Source: Procambarus clarkii
Lineage: Eukaryota > Arthropoda > Malacostraca > Decapoda > Cambaridae
Direction: 5' to 3'
Length of the DNA: 64,000 bases
Assembly: GCF_040958095.1 (NCBI RefSeq)
Contig: NC_091152.1
Span: 21,856,906-21,920,905 of the forward strand
Part shown: piece by piece, positions 23,637 to 34,942 of the stretch
How the letters are laid out: the number at the start of each line of letters is the position of its first letter
Numbering within the stretch: position 1 is the stretch's first letter
Notes under the pieces: model-generated
Told to the model about the DNA's origin: nothing
Seen by the model: the letters and a program-made list of their open reading frames with translations, nothing else
Database searches by the model: none
Made by a program: the position numbers and the translations under genes

Positions 23637-24191
23637 GACAAACCACACACAGACATAGATTCCCAAATCCTCACCATCCAGAATAACATCATACAAGCAG
23701 CTGATGCTACCATTCCAAAAACTACCCACAAAACCAGATACTCCTTCTTTCCTTCGATCAGAACAAAAAGGCTACTCTCCTGCTTTCACAACAGATTCAC
23801 CCACAACCTTCACAGATACAACCAAGTAAACACAGACCTCACTATACTCAAAAACCACATACTCAACAGCCTTGACCAAGACCATGCTAACCACTGTGAG
23901 AAACTGATACATAAAGTTGAAATACAAAGAAAAACAACTCCACAACAATTCTGGAACTTCATAAAGAGGATCAGGGGAAACTCCTCCTCTTCTGTCTTTA
24001 CATACATCACTCACAACAATCAAAACTATACCGATCCCTCAGAAGTAGTAGACATATTCAAACAACACTGGCAGGACATCTTCAATCCCCACCCTCCACA
24101 GCCAACAGCAATACAAATTATAAACAGAGTAGAAACATGGATCCGGCACAACCCTCAGGCCATCACACACTACCCTACCTCACGACACTAG
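23637..24191 (+). pseudogene. Jockey-like LINE ORF2, N-terminal linker fragment
   Basis: A stop-free frame runs from 23637 to a TAG at 24189-24191. It encodes a linker typical of the region between endonuclease and RT in Jockey-type LINEs: an AADATIPK segment, then RTKRLLSCFHNRF, then FWNFIKRIRG and VVDIFKQHWQDIFNP. It overlaps the RT frame that starts at 24137 in a different phase, so a one-base frameshift occurred in roughly 24140-24190. No endonuclease domain upstream is intact. It belongs to the same element as 24137-24868 and 36181-36954. Confidence 0.7.
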
Positions 24192-24868
24192 ACGACTTAG
24201 AAAGTGACCTCACAGAATCAATACTACCTAAAGAAGTTATACTCATGCTTAAGAACACCAGACGTAAAGCCCCAGGAGTCTCCGGCATTGGCCAAGCTCT
24301 CCTCAAGCAACTTCCAGACCCCCTAATCTTTGCACTCACAGACGTCTACAACGCCTCACTAGCATCAGGATATTTCCCAAGCCCATTCAAAGAAGCTACA
24401 GCAATCCTCATTCCAAAACCCCCAAAATCCCCGACAGACCCTAAGAACTACAGACCGATCAGCCTACTGGAGACACTAGGGAAAGTATACGAAAAACTCA
24501 TTAATCATAAACTCATGAATCACGTAGAACACAAAAACATATTGACAGACAAACAATTTGGCTTCAGACAACACCGCTCAACACAAGACGCACTGAACAT
24601 AATAACAAACTACCTCCTCATAAATAAGCACCAGAGGGCCAAGACGGCCCTCATTGCAAAGGACGTCGAAAAGGCTTTTGACACAGTATGGCACGACGGC
24701 CTACGTTACAAACTCTGCACCCTATTTCAACTATCTGACAACATGCAGAGGCTACTTTGCAGCTTTCTAACAAATAGAAAGATGCAGATCAAGTTCCTCA
24801 GCAAGCTGTCAGGTTACTTCAACCTAAATGCAGGTGTCCCCCAGGGCTCAGTTCTCTCACCAACCCTA
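24137..24868 (+). pseudogene. LINE reverse transcriptase, N-terminal part
   Basis: This frame carries RT fingers and palm motifs in order: RKAPGVSGI, ILIPKPPKSPTDPKNYRPISLL, QFGFRQHRSTQDAL, the motif A region KDVEKAFDTVWHDGL and GVPQGSVLSPTL just before the break. This pattern fits the Jockey/I/CR1 group of LINEs. At 24868 the frame is cut exactly between codons by the LTR retrotransposon; the remainder continues in the same frame at 36181, after the 4 bp target duplication. It would act as an RNA-templated DNA polymerase for target-primed integration if intact, but it is doubly broken (upstream frameshift and insertion). Confidence 0.9.
24865..24868 (+). other. Target site duplication CCTA, left copy
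   Basis: The four bases CCTA directly before the 5' LTR match CCTA at 36177-36180 directly after the 3' LTR. Removing the LTR element and one copy restores the LINE reading phase, which supports the boundary placement. Confidence 0.9.
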
Positions 24869-26100
24869 TGTAACAAACTAGGCTGTTGTAAGAATTATTC
24901 CAGAAGGTTCCAGAATTTTCGTGTAAGGACCTGACCTCAACAACGCACGTTCCCCTGGGGATTAGCAGGTCTGAGTCACAAATGGCGGGCGTCTCTGTTC
25001 ATAGTTGCGTATAATGAACCATCCTATAGTATTCAGTAATTTAGAGAAATTAGTCTTTATTCATTTTGTATTAAAATTGTATTGTATAATATTCCTGGTT
25101 ATAATATCAAGAGTATTCTAATTATGGAGTTTAAGTCACCATCAGTGACGTCACGAATCAGATCTAAGTTGTAAGGCGGAGTGACCGGCGGTCAGAGGTC
25201 ATCAGGGTTGACATGTCTACTATTTCTCAAAGTTCAATTAACCATTTTGGGGATCGGGAACAGCTCTGCCGTTAGATGTTTGTGTAATTTAATTTCAGTA
25301 AAATAATTCAACCAGTCTGGATCAATTCAGTACAAACAGAGGTTAATTGTTATAACTTAAACCTTGCTAAGTAACTGGGTAAGCGATGCGGAACAATACA
25401 ATGCTCTAGTCTGGGGTAGACCAGACGAGGAAGAGATCAGTGTGGACTCCAGATCTACTGGGAGAGGTCACCCCATCTTACCTCTCCCAAGACCAGCCCC
25501 CAACATCTAGCTGGTTGCCCAAGGTATAGTTGCTATGGTTATGTATAGGGATAGTCTCATTGCCATTCAGGTCAAGTAGGGAGTGTTAAAGTGACAGGGA
25601 GTGAACATATTTAGATTTTGTTGTAGTTTCTTTTAATAAATTAATTAGTTAATAATTTGCATTTTATTATTTCCATGTGTTATGTGAACTTGTCCTGGTC
25701 ACGTGGTCCACACGAGACAGAGTTGTATTGGGCGCCGATTCTAACATCGAATCGGAATTCATCATTACCGTGTAATTTATTCCACACTCAAGGTCATCGG
25801 TTATAGTGAGGATCAAGCCCCAAGGTTGATTAATTCGCATGATCGATCCAGACCTCGATCATTGCTGTGTTACTGGTCTGGTGGTGGCGGCGGAGGCGAC
25901 TCTAGGGTTTTGCTCATAGCCTAGGTCACGTCATACTGGTTGTAGAATCCTAAGTCGGTCAATCGTCTTAGGACCACGTGGCGTGGAGTTGGCTTTGGTA
26001 AAAGTTTTGGAGTCCCTTGTAGAGAACAAAAAGAAAGAATACGGGTAGAGGGGGGGAAAGGAGGAAAGAAGAAGTACAGAGAAACCCTACCTGTGTTACA
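24869..26100 (+). repeat. 5' LTR of the gypsy element
   Basis: A 1232 bp terminal repeat matching 34943-36176. It contains TGACGTCA (25146-25153), a candidate CRE/ATF site, and AATAAA (25635-25640), a candidate polyadenylation signal. Both are present at the same offset in the 3' LTR. The last ~54 bp, purine-rich, differ strongly from the 3' LTR. Confidence 0.93.
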
Positions 26101-28283
26101 ATGGTGCACAGCGGTGGTTTCAACAATTTTGTTTGAAATTGTTGAAAGGCTCACGCGTCTAGCCATTCGAACACGTGCGTGGATGCTAAGGAGACAGCCG
26201 CGGGCCAGGATTAGCAGTGCGCCTCACAACAATGCGTTTGAGTGGGGATTGGCGAATCTTGGGTCATGCGGGTTGATACGATTAAGGTTTAGTTAGTAAG
26301 ATTAGGCTGTTAAGATTTATTGAAAAGGAGACCGCTCCGAGTTGATTGGACTGGGTACCATACTCGACCCATTGCAATTAATTCAGAGGTGTTGGGAGCC
26401 GCCATACTCTCAACAGCAGTTCCTTGTGGGCTGTCTGGGCGGATATATCTGTGGGACGCCAGGAGATAGATCCGAGGGCGTTGTTAGACGACCCAAAACG
26501 CTAGGAAAAACGTAATCCGTGAAGGGCGTTGCGGCCTCCGAGGGACGGACTAGTAACCTACCTAGCAGCGATTCAACAACTAAGTGATCGCACACTTAGT
26601 GGAGGTTGAGTCGTCCCTAGTCATAATTGTTGCTGAAAGCTGCGTGTCGCTCTGTTGGAACCTAGATGGTCGAGACCCCTAGGCTAGGTGTGGTACGGGG
26701 AGCCGGTAGGAGCAATTATAAGATTAAGTCGAGTGCATTTTTGAATTAAGTATACTTAAATTTATAAAGTAATTCCGTTTATTTGCGTTGTTCTAGATTA
26801 ATTTTTTCCCCTAAATTCAATCCCCGGTTAAATGTTTTTCCCACGTGTTAGCATTTTCTGGATATTAGGCTAAGTGCGTACATTAAGTTTTGTTATTCCC
26901 TGTTGTATTAGTCTAAGTCAGAGGCGTTGTTGCTAGAGTGTAGTTAATCCTCTGGACTTAGGGCTATTGGTCGGTCACTATAGTAAGTGAAGGAGTTTAA
27001 GGGATAGTAAGTTGCGTGTAAATGCTTAATAGAGTCCGTGGAATATTTCTAAGTATTTTGGGATAAGTTTTCGGCTAAGTCAACGTCGGAAAGTCGTTAA
27101 CTGTAATTAATTGGTATTCGTGGGTCACGTATATGATCTGGGTATCATTAGGATTCCCCAGTCGATGCGAGTGATATTATTCTAGTGTTTACCAGTAAGA
27201 CGGTAGAATTGTGTTTGTAGACTTAGAATTCTGTTTTCAGTAGAAACGTAGGTGGAAAATTTTCTAAGTCCAGCTTGGGCTAGAATCTGACTTTTTGGCG
27301 GAAATTCTAATTTTCATGTTTCGTGTATATCCTAGGGTCAGTATTACTCTCTAGTGCGCGTAAGGGACGTAATTCTGTCCGTAAGCATTAAACAGTGATA
27401 ATTACATTTTTGCCGAATTTAGTTATTTTTCGAGAAAATCGTGTTGTAATTTTGTCAGAGTCCACTTGAGGTGAAAATCTCGGATTTGGACGAAAATTCG
27501 AATTAGTGAGTGTTGAAACCGCCGGATGTGTCAGTATTGTTCTGTATACAACGTCAGTATTAAATAATAACGTATTTATATCTGGGAACGAGAAACCCAA
27601 ATTTTTGTGAATTAAAGGAGTTTTGTGATATTTGGGGTGATAGAATTTTTTCCCTCGGAGTCAGGAAAATTGGCAGAGTCCAGCAATTGAGTAAAAACGC
27701 AGTTTTTTGATAAAAATTCAATTTTTGGTAAGCAAATATATGTCCTGGGTGTCTATATTAATCGCTAGAGCGGTTTATTAACGTAAAACTAGTTATTTTC
27801 CTTCAGAACAAAAATTTTGATTTTTCAGCGTTTAAGCAAAAAAAAGCGCGGGACTTAGTTTTTTTTCAGCGCAGCTGGTCCCGCTCCATCAGTCATCAGT
27901 GGCCACGCTGCTCACTTCAAGCGCGTTTAGTATTCAAGTACAGTAAATATTCTTTATTAATCCATCACGAGTGCTGCGCGTTAGTTGCGTTATCATTTAA
28001 ATTGTTTTATATAAATTAGATTCTTTAATTTTTTTAACGTAAAAGACTTAGGTTTCAGCAATAGAACTGCGGGATATTTCACGGTCAGACACGAGTGCGG
28101 GGCAGACACTCATTCATTGGATTCACTTCAGCGATTCTCTCGATAAATCGTTGTATTCCCTATTTTGGGAATTTCGTAGTTTTCTCTTGGAAAAGAGTTG
28201 TGATTTTTTTTTATTATTTGTGTAAGATCACGGTTGTAGTGAGTCCGGGTCGAGGGTGTACTAAAGGGTAGTTTAGAAGAGAC
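26101..28283 (+). other. Untranslated leader of the gypsy element
   Basis: Starts ATGGTGCACAGCGG right after the LTR; TGGTGCACAGCGG from 26102 is in the position of a primer binding site, but I cannot assign the tRNA. No frame above 67 codons. Three degenerate copies of a ~200 bp module, with gagtcca near 27265, 27457 and 27676 followed by aaaattc-rich sequence, lie in the downstream half. Confidence 0.7.
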
Positions 28284-29150
28284 ATGGCACACCAGGAATC
28301 ACAGAAAATGTTTAACCCAGATAGTGACCAGTCAGTGGGGACCAGTGGGAGTGGAAGTGTAGAGGACAGCACCTCTTCCGACACCACTGGGGACCGCTCA
28401 GGTACACCTCATCCGTCACTACAACAACCCCAACCCCACCTCCCATACCAACCCCATCCTCAATTCCCATACCAACCCCATCCTCAATTTCCATACCAAC
28501 CCCATCCTCAGTTCCCATACCAACCCTTCCCCCAACCCCAGGCCACTCCATACCCATTCCAACCCCAGGCCACCCCATACCCATACCCATTCCAACCCCA
28601 GGCCACCCCATACCCATTCCAACCCCAGGCCACCCCATACCCATTCCAACCCCAGGCCACCCCATACCCACCCCAACCTCAATCCACACCCCACCCCAAA
28701 GCCACCCACACCATACCTCAGCCTCAACCCCAACCTCAATCCACACCCCAACCCGAGGCCACCCACACCATCCCTCAACCTCAACCTCCATCCACACCCC
28801 AACCCGAGGCCACCCACACCATACCTCAACCCCAACCTCCATCCACACCCCAACCCCAGGCCACCCACACCATACCTCAACCCCAACCCCAGGCCGCCAC
28901 AGCCTTAGACAGGCAGATGCGCGCGGAGATGCCGGGCACTCAGTTGTCGCCATACGTAGAGGCGTTAAGTAAAGGCGAGGGAGCCAAGCCGAGGAACTGT
29001 GGCGCGGGTTCATCAGGCGGGAAGCAGCCCTCAGCTGCAAGTTCGAGCCACCCTGCGCGGGGTACCAACAGAGATCCGCGGAGGTGTTACTCCTGCGGGA
29101 TGCGTGGACATATACAGAGGGACTGTAAAGTCACTATTACGAGAGCATGA
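28284..29150 (+). CDS. gag: Gag-like protein, Pro/Gln-rich with CCHC zinc knuckle
   Basis: A 288-residue frame starting at ATG 28284 and ending in UGA 29148-29150. Residues 1-45 are Ser/Thr/Asp-rich. Residues ~46-205 are Pro/Gln repeats in three families (PYQPHPQF, FQPQATPYP and STPQPEATHTIPQ types). A perfect retroviral-type knuckle C-x2-C-x4-H-x4-C begins at about residue 268 (CYSCGMRGHIQRDC) and would bind the element RNA. No capsid-like region is recognisable, and 288 residues is short for a gypsy Gag. The stop is followed in the same frame by pol with no further stop, so pol would need readthrough. Minus-strand frames opposite the repeats are incidental. Confidence 0.85.
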   Translation: MAHQESQKMFNPDSDQSVGTSGSGSVEDSTSSDTTGDRSGTPHPSLQQPQPHLPYQPHPQFPYQPHPQFPYQPHPQFPYQPFPQPQATPYPFQPQATPYPYPFQPQATPYPFQPQATPYPFQPQATPYPPQPQSTPHPKATHTIPQPQPQPQSTPQPEATHTIPQPQPPSTPQPEATHTIPQPQPPSTPQPQATHTIPQPQPQAATALDRQMRAEMPGTQLSPYVEALSKGEGAKPRNCGAGSSGGKQPSAASSSHPARGTNRDPRRCYSCGMRGHIQRDCKVTITRA

Positions 29151-32100
29151 AAGCACTCTCCTAGTGATGGTAGGCCTACTTTTGAGGTGAAAGTGGAAGG
29201 TGTGAGATTGACAGCTTTTGTTGATACAGGAAGCCAGGCAACGGTAATTAAAAAGTCAGCCTTCAGCAATTTTAAGTATGCACGTCTTCAACGTTGCGCA
29301 AAGACATTAACAGCAGTCAATGGGGAAAAGATTGAGATCGTAGGTCAAGGTACAGTTAATTTTGAGATTGATGGGGAATTGCAGCCTCACACATGTACGA
29401 TCGTGGAGAACCTTGATTTTCCTGGTCACATCTTAATGGGAACTGATTTTCTGTCGCGATTTGATTATTCCTTGTCTGCTCAAAAAGGGGCTAGGAACTG
29501 CAGGTTGCAGTTGGGACAGACTTCCTACCCAGTGGAAATGATCGACCATCCCCCAGTTGTAGCTTCAATTAAGAGGAAGCTGAAATATAATGCGCACTAT
29601 CCAAAACTGATTTTTAAGTCTCTTCCAGACACAGTTAAGAGGTCATGCGCCTTGCATGCATTGACCAAACAGAGTTGCCCACCACATTCTGTTAAATTTA
29701 TTAAAGTAGCCGTGGGACGTCACATACAACCAGGTACCACCCTTCAGGTGGCTGAGAGATGTGACAGCTTATTAATTCCTCATCACTTAGTTGTAGTGCT
29801 CGATAAAGGTGCACTCATTCCGGTTGTCAATCTTTCACATAAGACTTTTCGCTTCAGGGCAGGTGATAGGGTATCTCAGGGAACCATGGTGGAGGACACA
29901 GAAATCTTTCACCATGAGTCAGCTGAGACGCCAGCCGTCACTGCACAATGTAGTGCACTGAACATGTTGAACACTAAAACACCATCCAAAGTACAATACG
30001 AGACGAGACATGTTGCACAGAATGTAGAGGAAGTAGAAAAATTAATTTCAGCACTTGATTTGCAACATGTTGCACAGGCGGATAGGAAGGCACAGAGAGG
30101 AGTTTTACGAAAATTCCCGAAATTGTTTGCGACAGAGGATGACCAGATTGGTCTCCTTGATAAGATCGAGCACACCATTCCAACTGGTGATCATTTGCCT
30201 GTGTACACGAGACAGTGGAGGTTGCCGGAACAGGCAAAGAATGTTATCAGGGAGGAGTGCCAGAAAATGTTGAGACAGGGCGTGATAGAGCCTAGTACGT
30301 CACCGTGGCTCTCTCCTGTTGTGTTAGTTCGGAAACCGGACGGTAGTTATCGTTTCTGTGTTGACTACCGGAAGGTGAACGAACTGACTAAGGGTGATGT
30401 GTATCCGTTGCCCCGAATACAGGAGATAATAGATCAATTTGGTGCTGCTAAGTATTTCTCAACTCTTGACGCAAAATCGGCGTATTGGGCGATTCCGGTG
30501 GCAGAACAGGATAGGGAAAAAACAGCATTCTCGGATGGTAGGCACACTTATCAATTCCGTAGGATGCCGTTTGGTTTGAAGACAGCGCCCTCGTCGTTTC
30601 AGAGGGCCATCAACTTCATTCTTAGTCCGGTACTGGGTAGGCATTCTTTAGCGTACCTGGATGATGTTGTGATATATTCCAGGACGTTTGAGGAACACCT
30701 ACAGGACTTGACTGAGACTTTGAAGTTGTTAGATCAGGCAGGTTTCAGGCTGAATGTTCAGAAGTGCACCCTGGCGGCTCAGAAATTCAAATTTCTGGGG
30801 TTCCAGGTGTGCCCAGACGGTATCCGACCTGACCCAGATTCGTGCCGCGCCATTGCTGACATGCCTACTCCAAGGACAGCAAAGGACGTGCGTAGGTTTT
30901 TGGGGGCGGCCGGATATTTTCGTCGTCATATTGAAGGTTTCGCTGGAATTTCAGCACCCCTGACTGATCTGACAAAGAAAAATGCGAAGTTTGTGTGGAA
31001 ACCTGAACATGACGAGGCCTATCGCAAACTGAAAGACCAACTAATCACGACACCGGTATTAGCTATTCCCGATTTTGAGAAAGAGTGGGAAGTGCACACT
31101 GACGCCAGCGGTATTGCTATTGGCGGGTGCTTAATTCAGCGAGACGCAGATAACTTACCCCATCCAGTAGCCTATTTCAGTAGGAAGGTCAAAGGACCTG
31201 AAGTTCGTTATTCAGCTACGGATCGGGAGGCACTGGCAGTAGTAGAATCAGTTAGGTATTTCGAGCCTTACCTATTTCAGCGGCATTTTGTAATCTACAC
31301 AGACCATCGAGCATTAACACACATATTTAAAAAGCGAACGAAATGCCCACGAATGTCACGCTGGTCTCACGAACTTTCGGTCCACTCATTCCAGATCTTG
31401 TACAAGCCTGGTCCAGCACATGTTGTGCCAGACACGCTAAGTAGAAATATAGCGGCAGTTCAGATTAATGAAAATATTGAAACCATTCCATCAGATAAAA
31501 TGAGAGAATACCAGATGAGCGAGCCTAGATGGAAAGAGATTATTGAGTATTTAGAGGGAGGAAAATACCCGAAAAAGAAAAAGAAGTTACCTATTCATGA
31601 TTTTGAGATGAAACAGGGCGTCCTGTATTATGTTAATAGCCAGAATGATAGGGCAGTATTTCAGCTAGTTATTCCGGACGCGTTGCGGTCATCAGCATTA
31701 AAGCTTGCGCATGCTTCAAAAATTGCAGGGCATCCGGGGATCTTTAAAACCCACTTAAAAGCAAAGTCTCTATTTTATTTTCCAGGATTACTTTCTGAGG
31801 TAATCAATTTCGTGAAGTCGTCCCCTCGTTGCCAGAGGAGGAAAGGCACCCTTAAGGTACAAGCCCCACTTCAGGAATTCCCTGAAATTCGTGAGCCGTT
31901 AGATCGTGTGGGGGCCGATCTGATTGATTTACACCACAGTCATTCAGGTAACAGATATGTGTTGGTGCTAGTTGACCATCTGTCTAGATACACTACACTA
32001 GTTGCATTACCTCAGAAGGATTCTCGTACGGATGCAGATGCGTTCTTGCGTAGGTTCGTTACTGTATTCGGACCTCCTAAAGTTTTAGTCTCTGACCGGG

Positions 32101-32894
32101 GTCAAGAATTCAATGGGAATATATTTAGAGAAGTTTGTAAGATTTTAGAGACAACTTCGGCTTTTACAACAGCCTACCACCCACAAGCAAACGGAATGAC
32201 GGAACGGACTAATCGTTCAGTCAAGGATATGCTTGCAATCCTTGCTGAACATGATGCAAACACTTGGGATGAACACCTACCCTATGTTCAGTTCGCCTTG
32301 AATACTGCCATCCACCAATCAATTAACACCCAACCACTTCATTTGTTTACTGGTAATTCATGCAATTTCCCCTCAGGTCTGCTTAACAGACATAATGTTG
32401 CATACGGGGAGGACTATCCTTCAGAGGTCCTTGGAAAAATGAGAAATGCATGGAATATTGCAGCTGAAGCGTCCAAGAAGGCACGGACTCGGTATGCTCA
32501 TTTTTATGACAAGAAAGTGCGCCCTCTTGAGTTGACGGAAGGAAGCCTCGTATTGAGAGTGAATGAGGCTGCGCCCGCCAATCAGAGCAGGAAACTAGCT
32601 CCGAGGTGGCGAGGACCCTATAGAGTAATTAAAAGGGCGGGGCCGGTTAATCTTGTTATAAAAGGAGTGTTCGAGGACCAGGTGGAAAGGACAATTCATG
32701 TAAATAAATTGAAACATTATCATGCTAGAGAGGAATTAGAACTGCCTTCAGCGGGTCTAGTTCCTGACTCAGCAGTGCTGACTCATGGCTTCACCGACGA
32801 GTCAGGGGATGAGGATGACCCTCTGTCATCGCTCATCAGTAGTCAGGTGCAGTCTCGCCACCCTATGGTGACGAGATCTCGCGCTATACAGTAA
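29151..32894 (+). CDS. pol: Ty3/gypsy Pol polyprotein (PR-RT-RNaseH-IN)
   Basis: Continuous with the gag frame after the UGA. There is no ATG near its start (first possible non-standard start GTG 29187), which favours expression as a readthrough product. Counting residues from 29187: aspartic protease DTG at 13-15; RT with RFCVDYRKVNELT, LDAKSAYW and YLDD (~490-493); RNase H TDAS (~638-641); integrase H842/H849 zinc region; DD35E core D911, D970, E1006; C-terminal RWRGPYRV segment. The zinc-finger CxxC is S879-PR-C882, so one cysteine is replaced by serine (codon TCC). All other catalytic motifs seen are intact. The frame is open to the TAA at 32892-32894. Confidence 0.93.
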   Translation, partial: KHSPSDGRPTFEVKVEGVRLTAFVDTGSQATVIKKSAFSNFKYARLQRCAKTLTAVNGEKIEIVGQGTVNFEIDGELQPHTCTIVENLDFPGHILMGTDFLSRFDYSLSAQKGARNCRLQLGQTSYPVEMIDHPPVVASIKRKLKYNAHYPKLIFKSLPDTVKRSCALHALTKQSCPPHSVKFIKVAVGRHIQPGTTLQVAERCDSLLIPHHLVVVLDKGALIPVVNLSHKTFRFRAGDRVSQGTMVEDTEIFHHESAETPAVTAQCSALNMLNTKTPSKVQYETRHVAQNVEEVEKLISALDLQHVAQADRKAQRGVLRKFPKLFATEDDQIGLLDKIEHTIPTGDHLPVYTRQWRLPEQAKNVIREECQKMLRQGVIEPSTSPWLSPVVLVRKPDGSYRFCVDYRKVNELTKGDVYPLPRIQEIIDQFGAAKYFSTLDAKSAYWAIPVAEQDREKTAFSDGRHTYQFRRMPFGLKTAPSSFQRAINFILSPVLGRHSLAYLDDVVIYSRTFEEHLQDLTETLKLLDQAGFRLNVQKCTLAAQKFKFLGFQVCPDGIRPDPDSCRAIADMPTPRTAKDVRRFLGAAGYFRRHIEGFAGISAPLTDLTKKNAKFVWKPEHDEAYRKLKDQLITTPVLAIPDFEKEWEVHTDASGIAIGGCLIQRDADNLPHPVAYFSRKVKGPEVRYSATDREALAVVESVRYFEPYLFQRHFVIYTDHRALTHIFKKRTKCPRMSRWSHELSVHSFQILYKPGPAHVVPDTLSRNIAAVQINENIETIPSDKMREYQMSEPRWKEIIEYLEGGKYPKKKKKLPIHDFEMKQGVLYYVNSQNDRAVFQLVIPDALRSSALKLAHASKIAGHPGIFKTHLKAKSLFYFPGLLSEVINFVKSSPRCQRRKGTLKVQAPLQEFPEIREPLDRVGADLIDLHHSHSGNRYVLVLVDHLSRYTTLVALPQKDSRTDADAFLRRFVTVFGPPKVLVSDRGQEFNGNIFREVCKILETTSAFTTAYHPQANGMTERTNRSVKDMLAILAEHDANTWDEHLPYVQFALNTAIHQSINTQPLHLFTGNSCNFPSGLLNRHNVAYGEDYPSEVLGKMRNAWNIAAEASKKARTRYAHFYDKKVRPLELTEGSLVLRVNEAAPANQSRKLAPRWRGPYRVIKRAGPVNLVIKGVFEDQVERTIHVNKLKHYHAREELELPSAGLVPDSAVLTHGFTDESGDEDDPLSSLISSQVQSRHPMVTRSRAIQ

Positions 32895-34927
32895 AGTAAC
32901 TTCCCTAGTTACTATAATTTAGTATTCATTAGATTTTCCTGTAAAGGCAATGAGGTGTACTATCTCTATACTTAACTCAGGTAGCAGCTTTTACCGTGCT
33001 CTGGGGTTCCACCTCCACCAAACCCAGAGTATATCTATGCTTCCGCTGTGTTGTGTCTGTCTGTTCCCAGGTCTGATTGGTACACCGACCCAGTTGTTCC
33101 AGCCACACGTGAACCCTTGTCTGTAAAGACCGAGGGGGGAGGCACGTTACACAAAGCCCTCCCCCCACCAGACCCAGTAACTCATACATCATTTACTTTG
33201 GGGGATGAGTGACTGTCCAAGAGTCACCCGGCCGACGCCTCACGTCACTAACGAGGTTGTCAGGGCCAGCGAGCTGTCCACATTATAGCAGTCACCGGAG
33301 GTGCCATACAACGCCGGGGTAGCTGTCTCGAGATCACCACTACCCACCTGCTGCGCCATCAAGACTGCAGCCATTCCAGCAGTGTTGGAGGAGAGGTCAA
33401 GAAATGGAAAGCACGTAGCAGTACTCAAGAATTTCGCCGGAAGATTAATGATTACGTCATCTGAAGTAACAAGAAAGCGGAAGTAAGGCGGTCACAGGTG
33501 GAAGGCACGGTTTCCCTACAGAGTACCGGGACTCGCCAATAGAAGGTCGCAAAATTGTCTCCTTTGGCCTAAAGTCGGCGGTACGAGGGTATACACAGTT
33601 GGTGTTTACGGCCTAGTAACCTGGTGACATCAAGAAACGCCTGAGATGACGTGAGCAATGATGGAAGACGAGATTCACCTGTTCTGCAAACAAGCAACCC
33701 GCCTCTACGACCTTCTGACACCACTCCTGCTAAGAGACACCGTAGGTACATCCAGTCCTGCTCTGCTGTGGTCATCTGCGACGTCAAGTTTAACATCAAG
33801 ACTGCCGTGTGAACTGTGATTGATATGAAGGCGTGTGGACTGTCGAGAGCAAGATTAATGGCCGAAGTAACAGTATTCTACAGCTGTCACTTGGCTCTCA
33901 GCTCTACTACACTCTGTCGTCATTCAGGAGTACCGGATGGGAGTACAAGAGGACCAGGTATTGATGTCTACACATGGGGAGAAGCAAGATCGACACCGTC
34001 ATCGTCAGCGACTACATTCAGCATCCAGCAGCATCGATTTTTTTGTTCTCGATTATTCAATATGAACAATTGATACAAACAACAAAGTTGGCTCTGAACA
34101 TCTGTGTAAAGAACATCTGGACACTTTTGTTTAAATGTTGAAAAACAGATTTAGAATCAATACTTTATAAATGTTGAAAAACAGATTTAAAAATAATTCT
34201 GGTATAATATATGAAAATCTTACTCTAGAAATTGGTCATTGATTAACATCGAAGCCCCTGTGTAATTGTCTCAGCCCTGAACAAACGGTTATGGAAAATT
34301 ATGTTGTGATACTTTTGCAGAATGTTTGAACACAGGAGAGGCGGACCAATATAAACATTGACACTTCTAGTGAGTGAGAACACTTGGCTGTACAGTCAGC
34401 TGAAACCTGTGATATAGTATAGGAATTTTTTTATTTTTAGATACATGTAATAAACATTAGGTGTGTTCCGTAGCATGTCAAGGTTGACATTGAGTGGGGA
34501 GTGGGTAGTACACGGATGTGAGCTTGATAGTTCCGTAGTGCGCTCCCGGATGACTGAAAGTTCAGTCTGAAGATATAACTTTAATGTTTGTTTGAGCACG
34601 GTGTGGCCGGCTCTAGAGGACACATGGACTTGGCTAGTGAAGAGCCAAGAGAGTTTAATAGCTAGTCTTTGATGGTAGAGTAGGGACATGTTATTTAGCT
34701 ATGTCAGTAAGGATAGGATGTATGTTTCCTGATATTGGAGGATTGCTGTCAGTTGACAGCTGAGAAACTTATGAAATGTGAACATGTTTATTATGATATT
34801 GGACTATTATTTGTCAAATTTTATTAGTTAGGTTAGTTTTTTTTTTGTGGCATGAGTTGAATTGTGGGTTTGGATACTAAACCTCGTGATTTTTAACAAA
34901 TTAACAAGGTTTACTAAGTGCTTGTGC
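32895..34927 (+). other. 3' untranslated region of the gypsy element
   Basis: Two kilobases between pol and the polypurine tract, with only short frames (<100 codons) on either strand. None shows a signal peptide plus transmembrane pattern, so no envelope gene is called. A 26 bp direct repeat (aatgttgaaaaacagattta) is at about 34133 and 34169. Confidence 0.7.
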
Positions 34928-34941
34928 GGGGGGGGGGGGGG
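34928..34941 (+). other. Polypurine tract (G14)
   Basis: Fourteen consecutive G one base before the 3' LTR start, in the expected position for the plus-strand primer. A pure G run is unusual for a polypurine tract. Confidence 0.75.
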
Positions 34942-34942
34942 T

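Noticed and set aside
32895-34942. Envelope gene after pol
   Set aside because: Only frames under 100 codons, none with a signal peptide plus membrane segment.
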